Of a stretch of DNA of 64,000 bases, positions 42,612 to 50,504 are shown piece after piece. Origin of the DNA: Pseudazoarcus pumilus (GTDB lineage Bacteria; Pseudomonadota; Gammaproteobacteria; Burkholderiales; Rhodocyclaceae). The stretch's first letter is position 1. Each line of letters begins with the position of its first letter. The DNA lies in NCBI RefSeq assembly GCF_002872475.1, contig NZ_CP025682.1, positions 2,232,001-2,296,000 of the forward strand, read 5' to 3'. The translations under genes and the position numbers were made by a program. The notes under the pieces are model-generated. The model was given only the letters and a program-made list of their open reading frames with translations. It did not search any database and was not told the DNA's origin.

Positions 42612-43402
42612 CGGATTTTGTCCATCTCGCGCTGGTAGCGGGCGTTGAAGAGGCGCGTGTAGTTGTCGCGCACGATCTTGTTGCCGATGCCGTAGAAATC
42701 GAAGCGGCGGCTGTAGCGCATGCGCCGGACGAAGATGAGGATGGGTTCGATGCTGCGCGCGCCGGCCCCGGTGGTGGTGCGGCGGTAGATGCCGGGATGC
42801 AGGGTCTGACGCCGGCCGCGCACGAAGTTGACGCCGGGAACAACGGCGAAGTACTCGTAGCCGGCGCGCTTGCGGGTGCCGCGGCGGCGACGCTCGCGGG
42901 TGGCGTGGGTCATGTTCTGGATGCTGCCGGCCAGTCCGGATTCGGCGGCGGAGAACCAGGCGAGCACCTGGCGAATCTGGCCGGCGCTCATGTTGCCGTA
43001 GGCGTCGATGGTTGCCTTGGCGCCTGGCACGGCAAACCACCCATCAGGCAGCAGGCCGCGCGCCTTGAGGGCGCGCTCGAAGGCCTTGGTGCGGCGCTGG
43101 CCGCCTTCGATCTGGACTTGCAGGTAGTTGTCGGAGCGGGACCAGTAGCCGTCCTTGGGCTGAACGCGGGCGCCGATCTGGCCGCCGGCGCGAGGGAAGG
43201 AGATTTCGAAGGCGTTGAGGGTGAAGCGCGTGGGACGGTCGAAGACGCGGCGCATTTCGCGGCGCTCTGCGGCAATGACGAGGTGGCCGGTTTTGCGCAC
43301 GGCCTCTTGCATGGCGATTTCGACAGCGCGCCGGCCTTCCTTGCCGAGGCGGGCCATGAGGCGTTGCATGTCGCTGGTGTCGGCGTTGAGTTGTACGGCC
43401 AT
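42608..43402 (-). CDS. Phage protein of unknown function (264 residues)
   Basis: A very basic protein (MAVQLNADTSDMQRLMARLGKEGRRAVEIAMQEAVRKTGHLVIAAERREMRRVFDRPTRF, read in parts). The N-terminal half resembles HK97 gp10-like head-tail proteins in pattern, but its place upstream of the terminase is unusual for them. Arg-rich segments (RERRRRGTRKRAGYEYF) suggest nucleic-acid contact. It overlaps the terminase small-subunit gene by 4 bases. No confident family. Confidence 0.8.
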   Translation of the reverse strand: MAVQLNADTSDMQRLMARLGKEGRRAVEIAMQEAVRKTGHLVIAAERREMRRVFDRPTRFTLNAFEISFPRAGGQIGARVQPKDGYWSRSDNYLQVQIEGGQRRTKAFERALKARGLLPDGWFAVPGAKATIDAYGNMSAGQIRQVLAWFSAAESGLAGSIQNMTHATRERRRRGTRKRAGYEYFAVVPGVNFVRGRRQTLHPGIYRRTTTGAGARSIEPILIFVRRMRYSRRFDFYGIGNKIVRDNYTRLFNARYQREMDKIR

Positions 43403-43403
43403 G

Positions 43404-43598
43404 TCAGCGGGCCTCCTGGGTGTTCTGGGTGGCGCAGGGTTCGGGTTGCGGCGCCAGCGGGGTGATACGTGCGCCGGCGAGGCCGTCGATGAGGCCGGCC
43501 TTGTGCAAGGCCTTGGCGAACTCGAACAGGTCGGGCTGTTGGCGCAGGGCGGCGTTGAATTGGGCGACGTTTTCCGGGGTGCAGGTGATGGGCTTCAT
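43404..43598 (-). CDS. Small hypothetical phage protein (64 residues)
   Basis: Starts MKPITCTPENVAQFNAALRQ, helical, with a Pro/Gln-rich end (PQPEPCATQNTQEAR). It begins the packaging block downstream of the iteron field. AGGTTGCCCG precedes the ATG and the stop lies 1 base before the next start. No family recognised. Confidence 0.7.
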   Translation of the reverse strand: MKPITCTPENVAQFNAALRQQPDLFEFAKALHKAGLIDGLAGARITPLAPQPEPCATQNTQEAR

Positions 43599-43625
43599 CG
43601 GGCAACCTCGCTGATTTTCTGGCCG

Positions 43626-43888
43626 TGTGAAGGGTGTGAAGGGCCGCGAAATTGACCCTTCACGCTCAAACACCTTGTATTTACTGGGATGTGAAGGGTG
43701 TGAAGGGTGTGAAGGGTGTTTTCCGTGTACGCGAGAGCGCTGATGTCATGGGTTGTGGTGAGTGTGCTTCTCGCGTGTACACGCGCGCGTTTGCCCTTCA
43801 CACCCTTCACATGCCAGTCACGGCGCGGGTTTTGCCCTTCACACCACCCTTCACACCACCCTTCACATTGCCCTTCACACCCTTCACA
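43626..43888. repeat. Iteron-like array of the 9-mer TGTGAAGGG, candidate replication origin
   Basis: Twelve exact copies. Forward, in direct contact with each other, at 43626, 43635, 43690, 43699 and 43708. Reverse (CCCTTCACA) at 43794, 43803, 43835, 43847, 43859, 43871 and 43880. A degenerate reverse copy lies at 43654. The two blocks face each other across about 78 bases. The last copies enter the 3' end of the primase-helicase gene. There are no spacers of constant length, so it is not a CRISPR array. Position beside the replication gene and tandem direct/inverted layout suggest an origin or an initiator-binding field. Confidence 0.75.
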
Positions 43889-46289
43889 TCTGCGCATAGT
43901 TTTGCCCCTTGTAGTCGGCGACGGCATTGCGGAAGGCGTCGGATTGTTCGGTGACCCAGGCGGTGAGGGATTCGCCTTCGGGCGGTTCGAGCTTGTCGGG
44001 CGGGAATACGAACGTGGCCTGCTTGACGACGGTGCCTTTCATGTAGCGGCAGACGGATTTGCGGGCGTCTGGGCGCTTGCCGAGGCGCGCGAGCAGGATG
44101 TGCGCGGGCGCTGGCTTGCCGATGCCGTTGCGCTGGCACCAGGTGCGATAGAGGTCGAAGATGTCTTCTGACTTGGCCGGCAGCGGTTCGATGCCGTCGA
44201 TCTGCCCGGCGGTGTAGTGCTTCCAGAACCGCTCGGTGCTGTCGAGGCCGAGGTCGATGAGGTCGGCCTTGCTGCGGGTCATGGGCGGGTTGGTGTGGTT
44301 GGCGAAGTCGCCCAGGTCGAGATTGAGCAGGAAGTGATGCAGCGCGGCGACACCGCCGGCGGCGATCTCGCGCTGGACGTCGACGTAGAAGTGCGGCGAG
44401 AGCTTGGGCGGCGTCCAGATGACGACGAAGCGCCGGTCGCCTTCCTCGAGCATGAGGGGCTGCACTTCGTTGGACAGGAAGACGATGTTGACGTGGTTGC
44501 GCTCGTCGTGAGCGGTGACGTTCTTGGGGTTGATGCGGATCCAGTCGCCGGTGATGAGGGCTTTGACCTTGCCCTTGATGTGGTAGAGCTCTTGCCGGGT
44601 GACGACTTCGTCGGCAATGAGGAAGAGCTTGCGACTGGCCCAGTCATTGAACTTGTCTTCGACGGCGGACTGGTCGATGACCCGACCGTATTCGTCGAAG
44701 ATGGACATGTAGGCCTCGAAGAACATGTTTTTGCCAGCCCCCTGGGGGCCGTGGAAGACGAGGCTGGTTTTCATCTTCGCGCCGGGATTCTGGAGCGGGT
44801 AGGCGAGCCACTTGAGCACCCAGTCGAAAAGCTCGCGTGGGTTTTCTTCGTAGCTGCACAGGAACCGCAGCAGGTCGAGCAGCGTCTCGCACGTGCCCTT
44901 GCGCGGCTCGGTGGGCCACCCGCCCCAGAGGTTGCACTGGATGGTGTGGTCGGTTTCGGCAGGGTCGAAGCCGACTTCGTTGAGCCGCACGATTTGCTTC
45001 TCGGGCGATTCCATCCAGCGGCGATGTGTCTCGCGCGTTATGCACGCGTCGCGCATGTCGGAGAGGCTGAGCAGCATGTGCTCGCGGTGGTCGAATACCG
45101 TTTGAGCGCCGCCGTAGATGAGCGCGAATCGTTCGAGCAATTCATCGGTGGTGGCGAACGGGACAATCACCTTCCCCGCCCCCCCGGTGGTGGAGGGTCG
45201 CGGCGCTGTTTTCGGGGGTTGCACACCGAACGCGTCAAGCGACGCCTCTACCTGCGTGCGTACCGTGTGGAGGCCTTCGAGAGCGTGGAGGTCGTTGAAG
45301 TCGGTGAGCTTGTGCCCCTGGCTGGTGAACTTGGCCCAGCGCGCCTCGTCGTCGTCGAACCTTGGGGCAATCCAGTGCCCGCCGACGGCCAGCGCGGCGG
45401 AGCTTGCGCGCGATCGGCCCGCGTTTTCGCGCCCGTGTGGCTCACCGCAGGCCGGGCATGGATCTTCTGGCTTGCCCGTGCGCACGGGTGCGTCGCAATG
45501 CTTGCATCGGCCGAAGGCGTCGTCGTCTGCACAGATGACGATCCGGCACCCTGGGTATCGCTTGTGCAAGGCCTCGGCGACGGGCTGCAGGTTGCCAGCG
45601 TCGAATGCCACGGCTACGGGCAGGCCGGTAGCCTCATGCAACGTCGCGCCGGTGGCGTATCCCTCGGTCAGCAGGCACACCCAGGTCGGTGATCCGATCA
45701 GGTGAAAGTGCCCGCGCTTGGCCAGCCCGGGGGGCCAGAACTCCTTGTCGCGCCCGGTGCGGTTAATGCGGTCGCCGTGGCGCTTGCGCGAGAGGATGAA
45801 CTGCAGCCCGTGGATCCGGCCGGAGATGTCCAACATCGGGACGACCACTGCGCCGCCCGGCGAGAAGCGCACGCCATGCGCCTGCACGCCCTTTCGCGTC
45901 AGGTAGTCGCTGTCACCGTCCTCACTGCACTTTCGCCAGGCGCGCGTTGCAGCCTCGGCCGCGCGTTCCGCTTGTCGGCGGCGCGACGCTTCGGCCTTGC
46001 GCCGATCCTCGGCCAGGCGCTTGCGCATCGCCGCGCGTTGCTCAGCGGACAGCGGCGTGCCCTTGATCTCGATCTTGCGCGCGCCGTTGTCATCGCCTCG
46101 CCACACTCCGAACGATCCAACCAGCACGACATCGCCGCCATCAAGGGTGAGTTCGTGCACGGCGTACCAGCCGCGCTTCTCCCGATCCCCCTCAACCTTG
46201 CAGCGCACCAGCCGCCCCACCACCAGGTGGTCGACCATCAGGCCTTCGGCCTCGAGCTGGGCGATCACGTCATCGTAGTTGTTCGCCAC
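43884..46289 (-). CDS. Phage primase-helicase (Toprim plus SF3/DUF5906-type helicase)
   Basis: An 801-residue replication protein. A Toprim domain (about 200-300) has LLTEGYATGATL and IVICADDDAFGRCKHC; zinc-like cysteine pairs CKHC and CPAC follow. The C-terminal helicase (about 460-680) has the Walker A loop FHGPQGAGKNMF and Walker B-like LFLIADEVVTRQE. The N-terminal ~130 residues are charged and coiled. It would prime and unwind phage DNA. It is the last early gene before the iteron array, which may be its origin. Confidence 0.93.
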   Translation of the reverse strand: MANNYDDVIAQLEAEGLMVDHLVVGRLVRCKVEGDREKRGWYAVHELTLDGGDVVLVGSFGVWRGDDNGARKIEIKGTPLSAEQRAAMRKRLAEDRRKAEASRRRQAERAAEAATRAWRKCSEDGDSDYLTRKGVQAHGVRFSPGGAVVVPMLDISGRIHGLQFILSRKRHGDRINRTGRDKEFWPPGLAKRGHFHLIGSPTWVCLLTEGYATGATLHEATGLPVAVAFDAGNLQPVAEALHKRYPGCRIVICADDDAFGRCKHCDAPVRTGKPEDPCPACGEPHGRENAGRSRASSAALAVGGHWIAPRFDDDEARWAKFTSQGHKLTDFNDLHALEGLHTVRTQVEASLDAFGVQPPKTAPRPSTTGGAGKVIVPFATTDELLERFALIYGGAQTVFDHREHMLLSLSDMRDACITRETHRRWMESPEKQIVRLNEVGFDPAETDHTIQCNLWGGWPTEPRKGTCETLLDLLRFLCSYEENPRELFDWVLKWLAYPLQNPGAKMKTSLVFHGPQGAGKNMFFEAYMSIFDEYGRVIDQSAVEDKFNDWASRKLFLIADEVVTRQELYHIKGKVKALITGDWIRINPKNVTAHDERNHVNIVFLSNEVQPLMLEEGDRRFVVIWTPPKLSPHFYVDVQREIAAGGVAALHHFLLNLDLGDFANHTNPPMTRSKADLIDLGLDSTERFWKHYTAGQIDGIEPLPAKSEDIFDLYRTWCQRNGIGKPAPAHILLARLGKRPDARKSVCRYMKGTVVKQATFVFPPDKLEPPEGESLTAWVTEQSDAFRNAVADYKGQNYAQM

Positions 46290-46292
46290 GCT

Positions 46293-46469
46293 TCAGTAAC
46301 TCCCAGCCCGACTGACTACACAGAAAATGGGGTCCGAATTACCCTCAAGCGCCCCCCCCAGGGAGGACCCGCGACTGGAATGTTCGCGACGCGCGCGCAT
46401 TGATCTGCAATCTGCAATCGCGCGCGAGACAACCGCCTCATCCATCTCAAGGGGAACGGGGTTCAACAT
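46293..46469 (-). CDS. Possible 58-residue ORF before the primase-helicase
   Basis: MLNPVPLEMDEAVVSRAIADCRSMRAR and on to VVSRAGSY. GGAGG lies nine bases before the ATG, and the stop lies 3 bases before the primase start, so it may be a translational leader. The composition is not strongly protein-like (Ser/Gly-rich tail), and it overlaps the zinc-finger gene by 7 bases. Listed with low confidence. Confidence 0.3.
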   Translation of the reverse strand: MLNPVPLEMDEAVVSRAIADCRSMRARREHSSRGSSLGGALEGNSDPIFCVVSRAGSY

Positions 46470-46669
46470 CCGGACTGCCTCCGTCGCAACTGCCAATCGT
46501 CTCGGCAGTCGGCGTCACAGAACGGCAGGCCAGGCGGCAATCGCTCGCCACAGTTGTGGCACGTACCGCAGGGCAAGGGCGGGACATCACGCGCAGCGCG
46601 GGCGGCGCGCAGGGCCAGCTCGCGGTCGAGTTCCTCTCGCTCGGTGGCGCGGTCGCTGACGTCCGTCAT
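46463..46669 (-). CDS. Small zinc-finger phage protein
   Basis: A 68-residue protein with four cysteines arranged CGTCHNCGERLPPGLPFCDADCRDD, a treble-clef-like zinc knuckle, preceded by a charged helix (TEREELDRELALRAAR). Such small zinc proteins are frequent in phage early operons and may bind DNA or RNA polymerase. It overlaps the next upstream gene by 4 bases (ATGA). Confidence 0.82.
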   Translation of the reverse strand: MTDVSDRATEREELDRELALRAARAARDVPPLPCGTCHNCGERLPPGLPFCDADCRDDWQLRRRQSGC

Positions 46670-46929
46670 GGGCGCCTCCAGCGAAACACGGCGGGCATAT
46701 CAGGCGTGTCACCGGGGTGATACGTGCCCTCGATCTCGATCAGCACGCTGTCGTCCACCGAATCAGCCGCGCAGCCGCGCCAGCGGTCCAGGGCATAGCG
46801 GCACCACGGCACCGCGCGAGACACCCACACCAGCGCAACGCCAAGCCAGGTCAGGCGAAGAACGCCACTGGGCGACACCGACCAACCGAGCCGGTGCGGA
46901 ATACGGATTCCGTTGGCCGTCACCTTCAT
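46666..46929 (-). CDS. Hypothetical phage protein with hydrophobic segment
   Basis: An 87-residue protein. One hydrophobic stretch (VLRLTWLGVALVWVSRAVPW, about 25-44) may be a membrane anchor. The C-terminal part is acidic (DSVDDSVLIEIEGTYHPGDTPDMP). It overlaps both neighbours by 4 bases within the early leftward operon. No family recognised. Confidence 0.72.
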   Translation of the reverse strand: MKVTANGIRIPHRLGWSVSPSGVLRLTWLGVALVWVSRAVPWCRYALDRWRGCAADSVDDSVLIEIEGTYHPGDTPDMPAVFRWRRP

Positions 46930-47345
46930 GGGCTCTCCCTCCCGCGCCCCATCAACTCCAGCGCCCAGGCAAGCTTCTTCTCGGCCTCGGCGGCGCGCGC
47001 CTCGGCTTCCAGCGCGCGGCGCTCGGATTCGGTCTGCAGAACGACCAGCCCGCATCCCACGGTGTAGGCGATCCACTCGGGATAAACCGTGTTGCCGACG
47101 ACCTCGCAGAACGGGCGGATCATGTCTGCGGCCAGCGTGTTCTTGCCACTCTTGATGCGCGAGAACGTGCCCGGGTCCAGATCAAGGGCGCTGTAAATCT
47201 CCTTGTCCTCAAGGCCGGATGCATCGCACGCCAGCGTGAAGGCGGCGCCTGCGCTGCGGCGTGTGCGCACCATTTCCGACGGCACTTGCGTGCGCGCGGG
47301 CTTGCGGCGCAGGGCCAGTTCGGCCTGTACGTCAAACGCGCTCAT
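46926..47345 (-). CDS. CII-like transcriptional regulator
   Basis: A 139-residue protein. The helix-turn-helix region is ACDASGLEDKEIYSALDLDPGTFSRIKSGKN (about 40-68), with a C-terminal coiled coil rich in Glu/Ala (ERRALEAEARAAEAEKKLAW). The layout resembles CII-type phage activators, and its place matches lambda: directly after the Cro-like gene, separated by a terminator. MSAFDVQAELALRRKP (47345) is preferred to a longer in-frame reading that would run through the terminator. Confidence 0.75.
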   Translation of the reverse strand: MSAFDVQAELALRRKPARTQVPSEMVRTRRSAGAAFTLACDASGLEDKEIYSALDLDPGTFSRIKSGKNTLAADMIRPFCEVVGNTVYPEWIAYTVGCGLVVLQTESERRALEAEARAAEAEKKLAWALELMGRGRESP

Positions 47346-47381
47346 GATTTTTGATCCACGTTGATGAACCGATCGGGGTAC

Positions 47382-47413
47382 AAAAAAAAAGACCCGCCGG
47401 CACCGGCCGGCGG
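47382..47413 (-). terminator. Rho-independent terminator between cro-like and cII-like genes
   Basis: CCGCCGG (47394-47400) pairs with CCGGCGG (47407-47413) around CACCGG. Nine A's at 47382-47390 give a T9 run on the minus strand. It corresponds in position to lambda tR1, so read-through or antitermination here would gate the whole leftward operon. Confidence 0.85.
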
Positions 47414-47482
47414 ATCGGGCAACCCACCCCAGCGGGACGGGAGGAGACAACCGTGGAGAGAATCGAACGCGCTACCAGCATT

Positions 47483-47716
47483 TCAAGCGGCCTCTTGCTG
47501 GCCCGCCGGCGCGGAGACCGCCTCTTGCGCGCGGAAGTAGTCATAAAGCCGCTGCACCTTGTTGACGCTCGGTTCGCGGATGACGCCCTGGGCGAGCTTG
47601 GTCAGCCACGAGTAGTAGCTCACGACGTTGTCGGGCTCCAGATCGCGGGCAATCTGCATCCATCCCCCCTTGCGGGAAGACAGGTCATCGAGAACTTGGG
47701 CGAGCATCGGTTTCAT
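47483..47716 (-). CDS. Cro-like repressor
   Basis: A 77-residue protein divergent from the XRE repressor. MLAQVLDDLSSRKGGWMQIARDLEPDNVVSYYSWLTKLAQG is compatible with a minimal helix-turn-helix (QIARDLEPDNVVSYYSWL); the C-terminal tail is flexible. There is no Shine-Dalgarno: the ATG follows GCGATCATC, which mirrors the start of the repressor gene. Name rests mostly on position and length; it could be another switch regulator. Confidence 0.72.
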   Translation of the reverse strand: MKPMLAQVLDDLSSRKGGWMQIARDLEPDNVVSYYSWLTKLAQGVIREPSVNKVQRLYDYFRAQEAVSAPAGQQEAA

Positions 47717-47793
47717 GATGATCGCAACTTAGCAGACAGTTGCTATGCGCGCAAGCACCAAACCGCTAAAGCCATTAGCAATAATCTGCGATC
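47717..47793. promoter_or_regulatory. Lysogeny switch: divergent promoters and operators
   Basis: AT-rich 77 bases between the divergent cro-like and repressor genes. TAGCA-N6-TGCTA (47730-47745) and GCTAA-N5-TTAGC (47765-47779) are palindromic operators. ATGATCGCA (47718-47726) and TGCGATCAT (47787-47795) form an outer 9-bp inverted repeat that includes both start regions. TTAGC half-sites recur at 51.3 kb. Exact -35 and -10 boxes are not clear. Confidence 0.75.
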
Positions 47794-48261
47794 ATGAAAG
47801 CCGCATCCCAGATACTTGCCGACAACATTGCGCTCGTGCTGCACAAATCGCAGCACAGCGCGAACGCTGCCGGGAAGAAATCCGGAGTTGGCCAGACGAC
47901 AATCAGCAACTGGATTCGCAAGGCGCACGACGCAGACCCGAAGTTCAACCCGCGCGTCGAGCAACTCGAAGCTTTTGCGCGCGCATTCGGCTATTCGGTT
48001 GCCGACCTCTTTCAAGAGAATCTCGGGAAGTCCGCGCAGGGCGTGGAGGACACAAAAGCATCGTACGCGGCGGCCCACCCATCACCATTCACCAGCCCGG
48101 AAGCCGAGCAGTTGATCGAGCGCATCCACGCGCTTGAGGCCGCTGGCTCATCGTCGCCGCAGCTTTACCACGCCATTGAGGCGGTGATCGATCTCGTTGC
48201 ACCATCCACCAGCCCAAGCGATTACGCAGCCCTGCGCGGCGCCATCGACGACCGTGACTGA
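47794..48261 (+). CDS. XRE-family repressor (CI-like or HipB-like)
   Basis: A 155-residue protein. The N-terminal helix-turn-helix covers about residues 8-70 (NIALVLHKSQHSANAAGKKSGVGQTTISNWIRKAH). The C-terminal part is helical and has no LexA/CI peptidase Ser-Lys pair, so SOS self-cleavage is not expected. No Shine-Dalgarno precedes the ATG, so a leaderless message is likely. The last 8 bases overlap the HipA-like kinase gene, so it may act both as prophage repressor and as antitoxin to that kinase. Confidence 0.88.
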   Translation: MKAASQILADNIALVLHKSQHSANAAGKKSGVGQTTISNWIRKAHDADPKFNPRVEQLEAFARAFGYSVADLFQENLGKSAQGVEDTKASYAAAHPSPFTSPEAEQLIERIHALEAAGSSSPQLYHAIEAVIDLVAPSTSPSDYAALRGAIDDRD

Positions 48262-49090
48262 ACGCGTCATCGGAAAACTTCGATCCAGCTCATACCTTCG
48301 TTTCATCAACTGGGTAGGTTCAGAAGACGGCCACAAGGAATGCGTGCACATCGCCGCTTTCACCCACCCCAAGCACGGCCAGTGCGAGGCCTTCGTGAAG
48401 CTGTACCCGGCCGAGCACGGCGTCAATCGCGGGCTGGTCAATGAAATCACCGCCTACCTATGCGCCCATGCACTGAACCTGCCGCAGCCCAAGTCCGCAT
48501 TTCTGGCCAACATCCCGCTGACACATCTCAGGCGGATGCCCCCATGGCTTCGGCAAGCAGCCTTGCATCACCCCGAAATGCCGGCTTTCTGCACGCTGCG
48601 GCTAGACGGCAGCAGCGCAGCCGTACTCGTGCCGCAAGAGGAGCTTTCCACCGTACGTGAAGACGTCGCTGCGTGGGACGACCTCCCCCACGCAATTGCC
48701 CTCGACGAGAACATTGCCAACTCCGACCGTCACCTGAACAACCTGATCCGGCTGGGCCGCAAGAAGTACGCCTTGATCGACGGCGGCCGACTTGCCCACA
48801 CCCTGGAGCGACCGCACTGGAACAACCGCACGCTGGACCCGGCGCACCTTTATCGAAACCGCCTGTCAGAACACGTGTGGCAGCACAACCCCACCGAGCA
48901 CGATTTGAGCCTGATGCGCTGCAGAGCCCTGGAACATCCATCCGCTTTATCCAGCGTATTACCTGAACTAGACTATTGGTGGCAGCACCTTCTGCCAGAG
49001 GCCGACCATCGGACCTTCCGAGACTTTCTTCAACGCCGCGCATACGACCTCACCGCGCTGCTCGCAAAGCGTTACCACCGGCTGACCTAG
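48254..49090 (+). CDS. HipA-like kinase (HipA_2 type)
   Basis: A 278-residue protein from GTG 48254, overlapping the repressor. It has the HipA-like kinase pattern: ATP-lysine in AFVKLYP (K49), helix glutamate in GLVNEITAYLCAHALNLPQP (E64), catalytic loop NIANSDRHLNNLI (D158, N163) and metal-binding YALIDGGR (D176). Characterised HipA proteins phosphorylate translation factors and cause growth arrest. This shorter form lacks the HipA N-terminal subdomain and belongs with the HipA_2 group usually paired with DUF3037 proteins. Substrate unknown. Confidence 0.85.
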   Translation: MTERVIGKLRSSSYLRFINWVGSEDGHKECVHIAAFTHPKHGQCEAFVKLYPAEHGVNRGLVNEITAYLCAHALNLPQPKSAFLANIPLTHLRRMPPWLRQAALHHPEMPAFCTLRLDGSSAAVLVPQEELSTVREDVAAWDDLPHAIALDENIANSDRHLNNLIRLGRKKYALIDGGRLAHTLERPHWNNRTLDPAHLYRNRLSEHVWQHNPTEHDLSLMRCRALEHPSALSSVLPELDYWWQHLLPEADHRTFRDFLQRRAYDLTALLAKRYHRLT

Positions 49091-49092
49091 AC

Positions 49093-49998
49093 ATGCCCCT
49101 TGATCTCGCTGAACTATTCGCCGACGCACCGCAAGCAGAAGCCCAGACAGTCAGCGGCAAGTGGTTTCCCATCCGCCTCACGCCCGACCTTGCAACCGGC
49201 GAACTACTCAACATCGGCGTCGGGTTCATCGACAATCGCCGACGGTTGCACGTGCGGATCCTAGACTCTGCCCGAGCGTTCAAATGCCTGTATGGCCCGG
49301 CGGGGGTGGAAAACTTCAGCTTCCTGCTGACCGCGGTGCGCGAACATTTCCAGCAATCGAAGCGCGCAACCACCCCCTCGCACCACGTAATCATTGGCGA
49401 CAAGCACTTCGCTTCCGGGAGTTCGGCTCAAGAGATTGTGGATGCCCTGTACGAAAGCCAGGTAACGCTGGGGCGCAACCCCTGCGCCGACGAAGACAGC
49501 GCACCGCAAGCCAAGACGGTCGACAACCAGTCGCTCAGGAAAACCGTCTTTGACGAGGCTCGCAAGCGCCACCCGAATTCGTTCCGGCGCCTGTTTCAGG
49601 AAGACCCGGTCACTCTTCGTGACGCCGCAGGAAAACCTCACCGCATCGACCTCCCGATTTTTGCCGACAAAGATTTCGCCCGTAACGGCGTGCGCTACGG
49701 CACCTTTGTCTCAAGCCACTTCAGGGACCCGGCCTATCGGGGCCACAACCTCAACAGCGGCACCATCGCCATGTGGGGCGCCAACACGATTCTCGGCGAC
49801 CACCCGAACACCGTCGGCGGGCTGTTCATCTACCGTCCGGCCGAGGGCACGCCCGGCTATGACGACGAGACGATGCTCAAGATTGACAACGACATCGACA
49901 ACATCACCTGGCCGTTCTTGCGCAAGAAAGGCATGGTCGTTGAAGTCTCGCATGACCCATCACGCCTGGCAGAAGCCGCACTTACCCTCGCACATTGA
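49093..49998 (+). CDS. DUF3037-like partner of the HipA-like kinase
   Basis: A 301-residue protein starting 2 bases after the kinase stop. The N-terminus WFPIRLTPDLATGELLNIGVGFIDNRRRLHVRILDSARAFKCLYG (read in parts) fits the DUF3037 pattern (tyrosine/aromatic, PD..TGE..NIGV). The C-terminal ~120 residues (NGVRYGTFVSSHFRDPAYRGHNLNSGTIAMWGANTILGDHP, etc.) match nothing I know. In other genomes DUF3037 proteins accompany HipA_2 kinases; function of the pair is not established. Confidence 0.72.
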   Translation: MPLDLAELFADAPQAEAQTVSGKWFPIRLTPDLATGELLNIGVGFIDNRRRLHVRILDSARAFKCLYGPAGVENFSFLLTAVREHFQQSKRATTPSHHVIIGDKHFASGSSAQEIVDALYESQVTLGRNPCADEDSAPQAKTVDNQSLRKTVFDEARKRHPNSFRRLFQEDPVTLRDAAGKPHRIDLPIFADKDFARNGVRYGTFVSSHFRDPAYRGHNLNSGTIAMWGANTILGDHPNTVGGLFIYRPAEGTPGYDDETMLKIDNDIDNITWPFLRKKGMVVEVSHDPSRLAEAALTLAH

Positions 49999-50033
49999 GT
50001 GCGCTCTTCTACAATCGCCTGAAAAGGAACGCG

Positions 50034-50477
50034 ATGCGACTTCCAGCCAAATTCGCCACGCTCCTGATTGCGCTGCTTGGAACAGCGCACGCCCAGGTCT
50101 ACCAATGCGAAGTCGACGGCAAGCGTGTGTTCACCGACCGTCCCTGCGCCAAGGACGACACCCCCATGCAGGTCCGTCCAGCCAGCGGCGACTATGACCC
50201 GGCTGCCGGCGCGGCAGCCGCCGAACGGCTCGCTGCCGACCTCGAGCGCGATCGCGTCGCCGCACAGGCACGCAGGGAAGAAGAGCAACGCCGCGCAATC
50301 ACCGAAGCGAACAAGCCCCGCAAAGAATCCCGCTGCGACCAAATCGCCCGGGAGCGCGCATCGGCGGAACGTTGGTCACGCGAGTTCCGCCACCCGGACA
50401 ACGTCAACCGCGAACTCGCCAAGCTCGAACACTACAAGGAGCGCGACTTCATGGAATGCGGTCGCGTTTTCGACTGA
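50034..50477 (+). CDS. DUF4124-type exported protein
   Basis: A 147-residue protein. Residues 1-20 are a signal peptide (MRLPAKFATLLIALLGTAHA). The mature N-terminus QVYQCEVDGKRVFTDRPCAKDD is the DUF4124 motif with a disulfide-capable Cys pair; the rest is a long charged helix. AAGGA lies six bases before ATG 50034. In free bacteria these proteins are periplasmic and of unknown role; inside a prophage it looks like a moron. Confidence 0.85.
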   Translation: MRLPAKFATLLIALLGTAHAQVYQCEVDGKRVFTDRPCAKDDTPMQVRPASGDYDPAAGAAAAERLAADLERDRVAAQARREEEQRRAITEANKPRKESRCDQIARERASAERWSREFRHPDNVNRELAKLEHYKERDFMECGRVFD

Positions 50478-50504
50478 CTGCCAGGCCACTACGGGGCTCA
50501 TGAC

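Noticed and set aside
43626-43888. CRISPR array
   Set aside because: Repeats are 9 bp, abut each other, occur on both strands and have no constant spacers; no cas genes.
43595-43927. 110-codon minus-strand frame with VKG/CEG repeats
   Set aside because: The peptide repeats are only the translation of the 9-bp iterons; the region is better explained as DNA binding sites.
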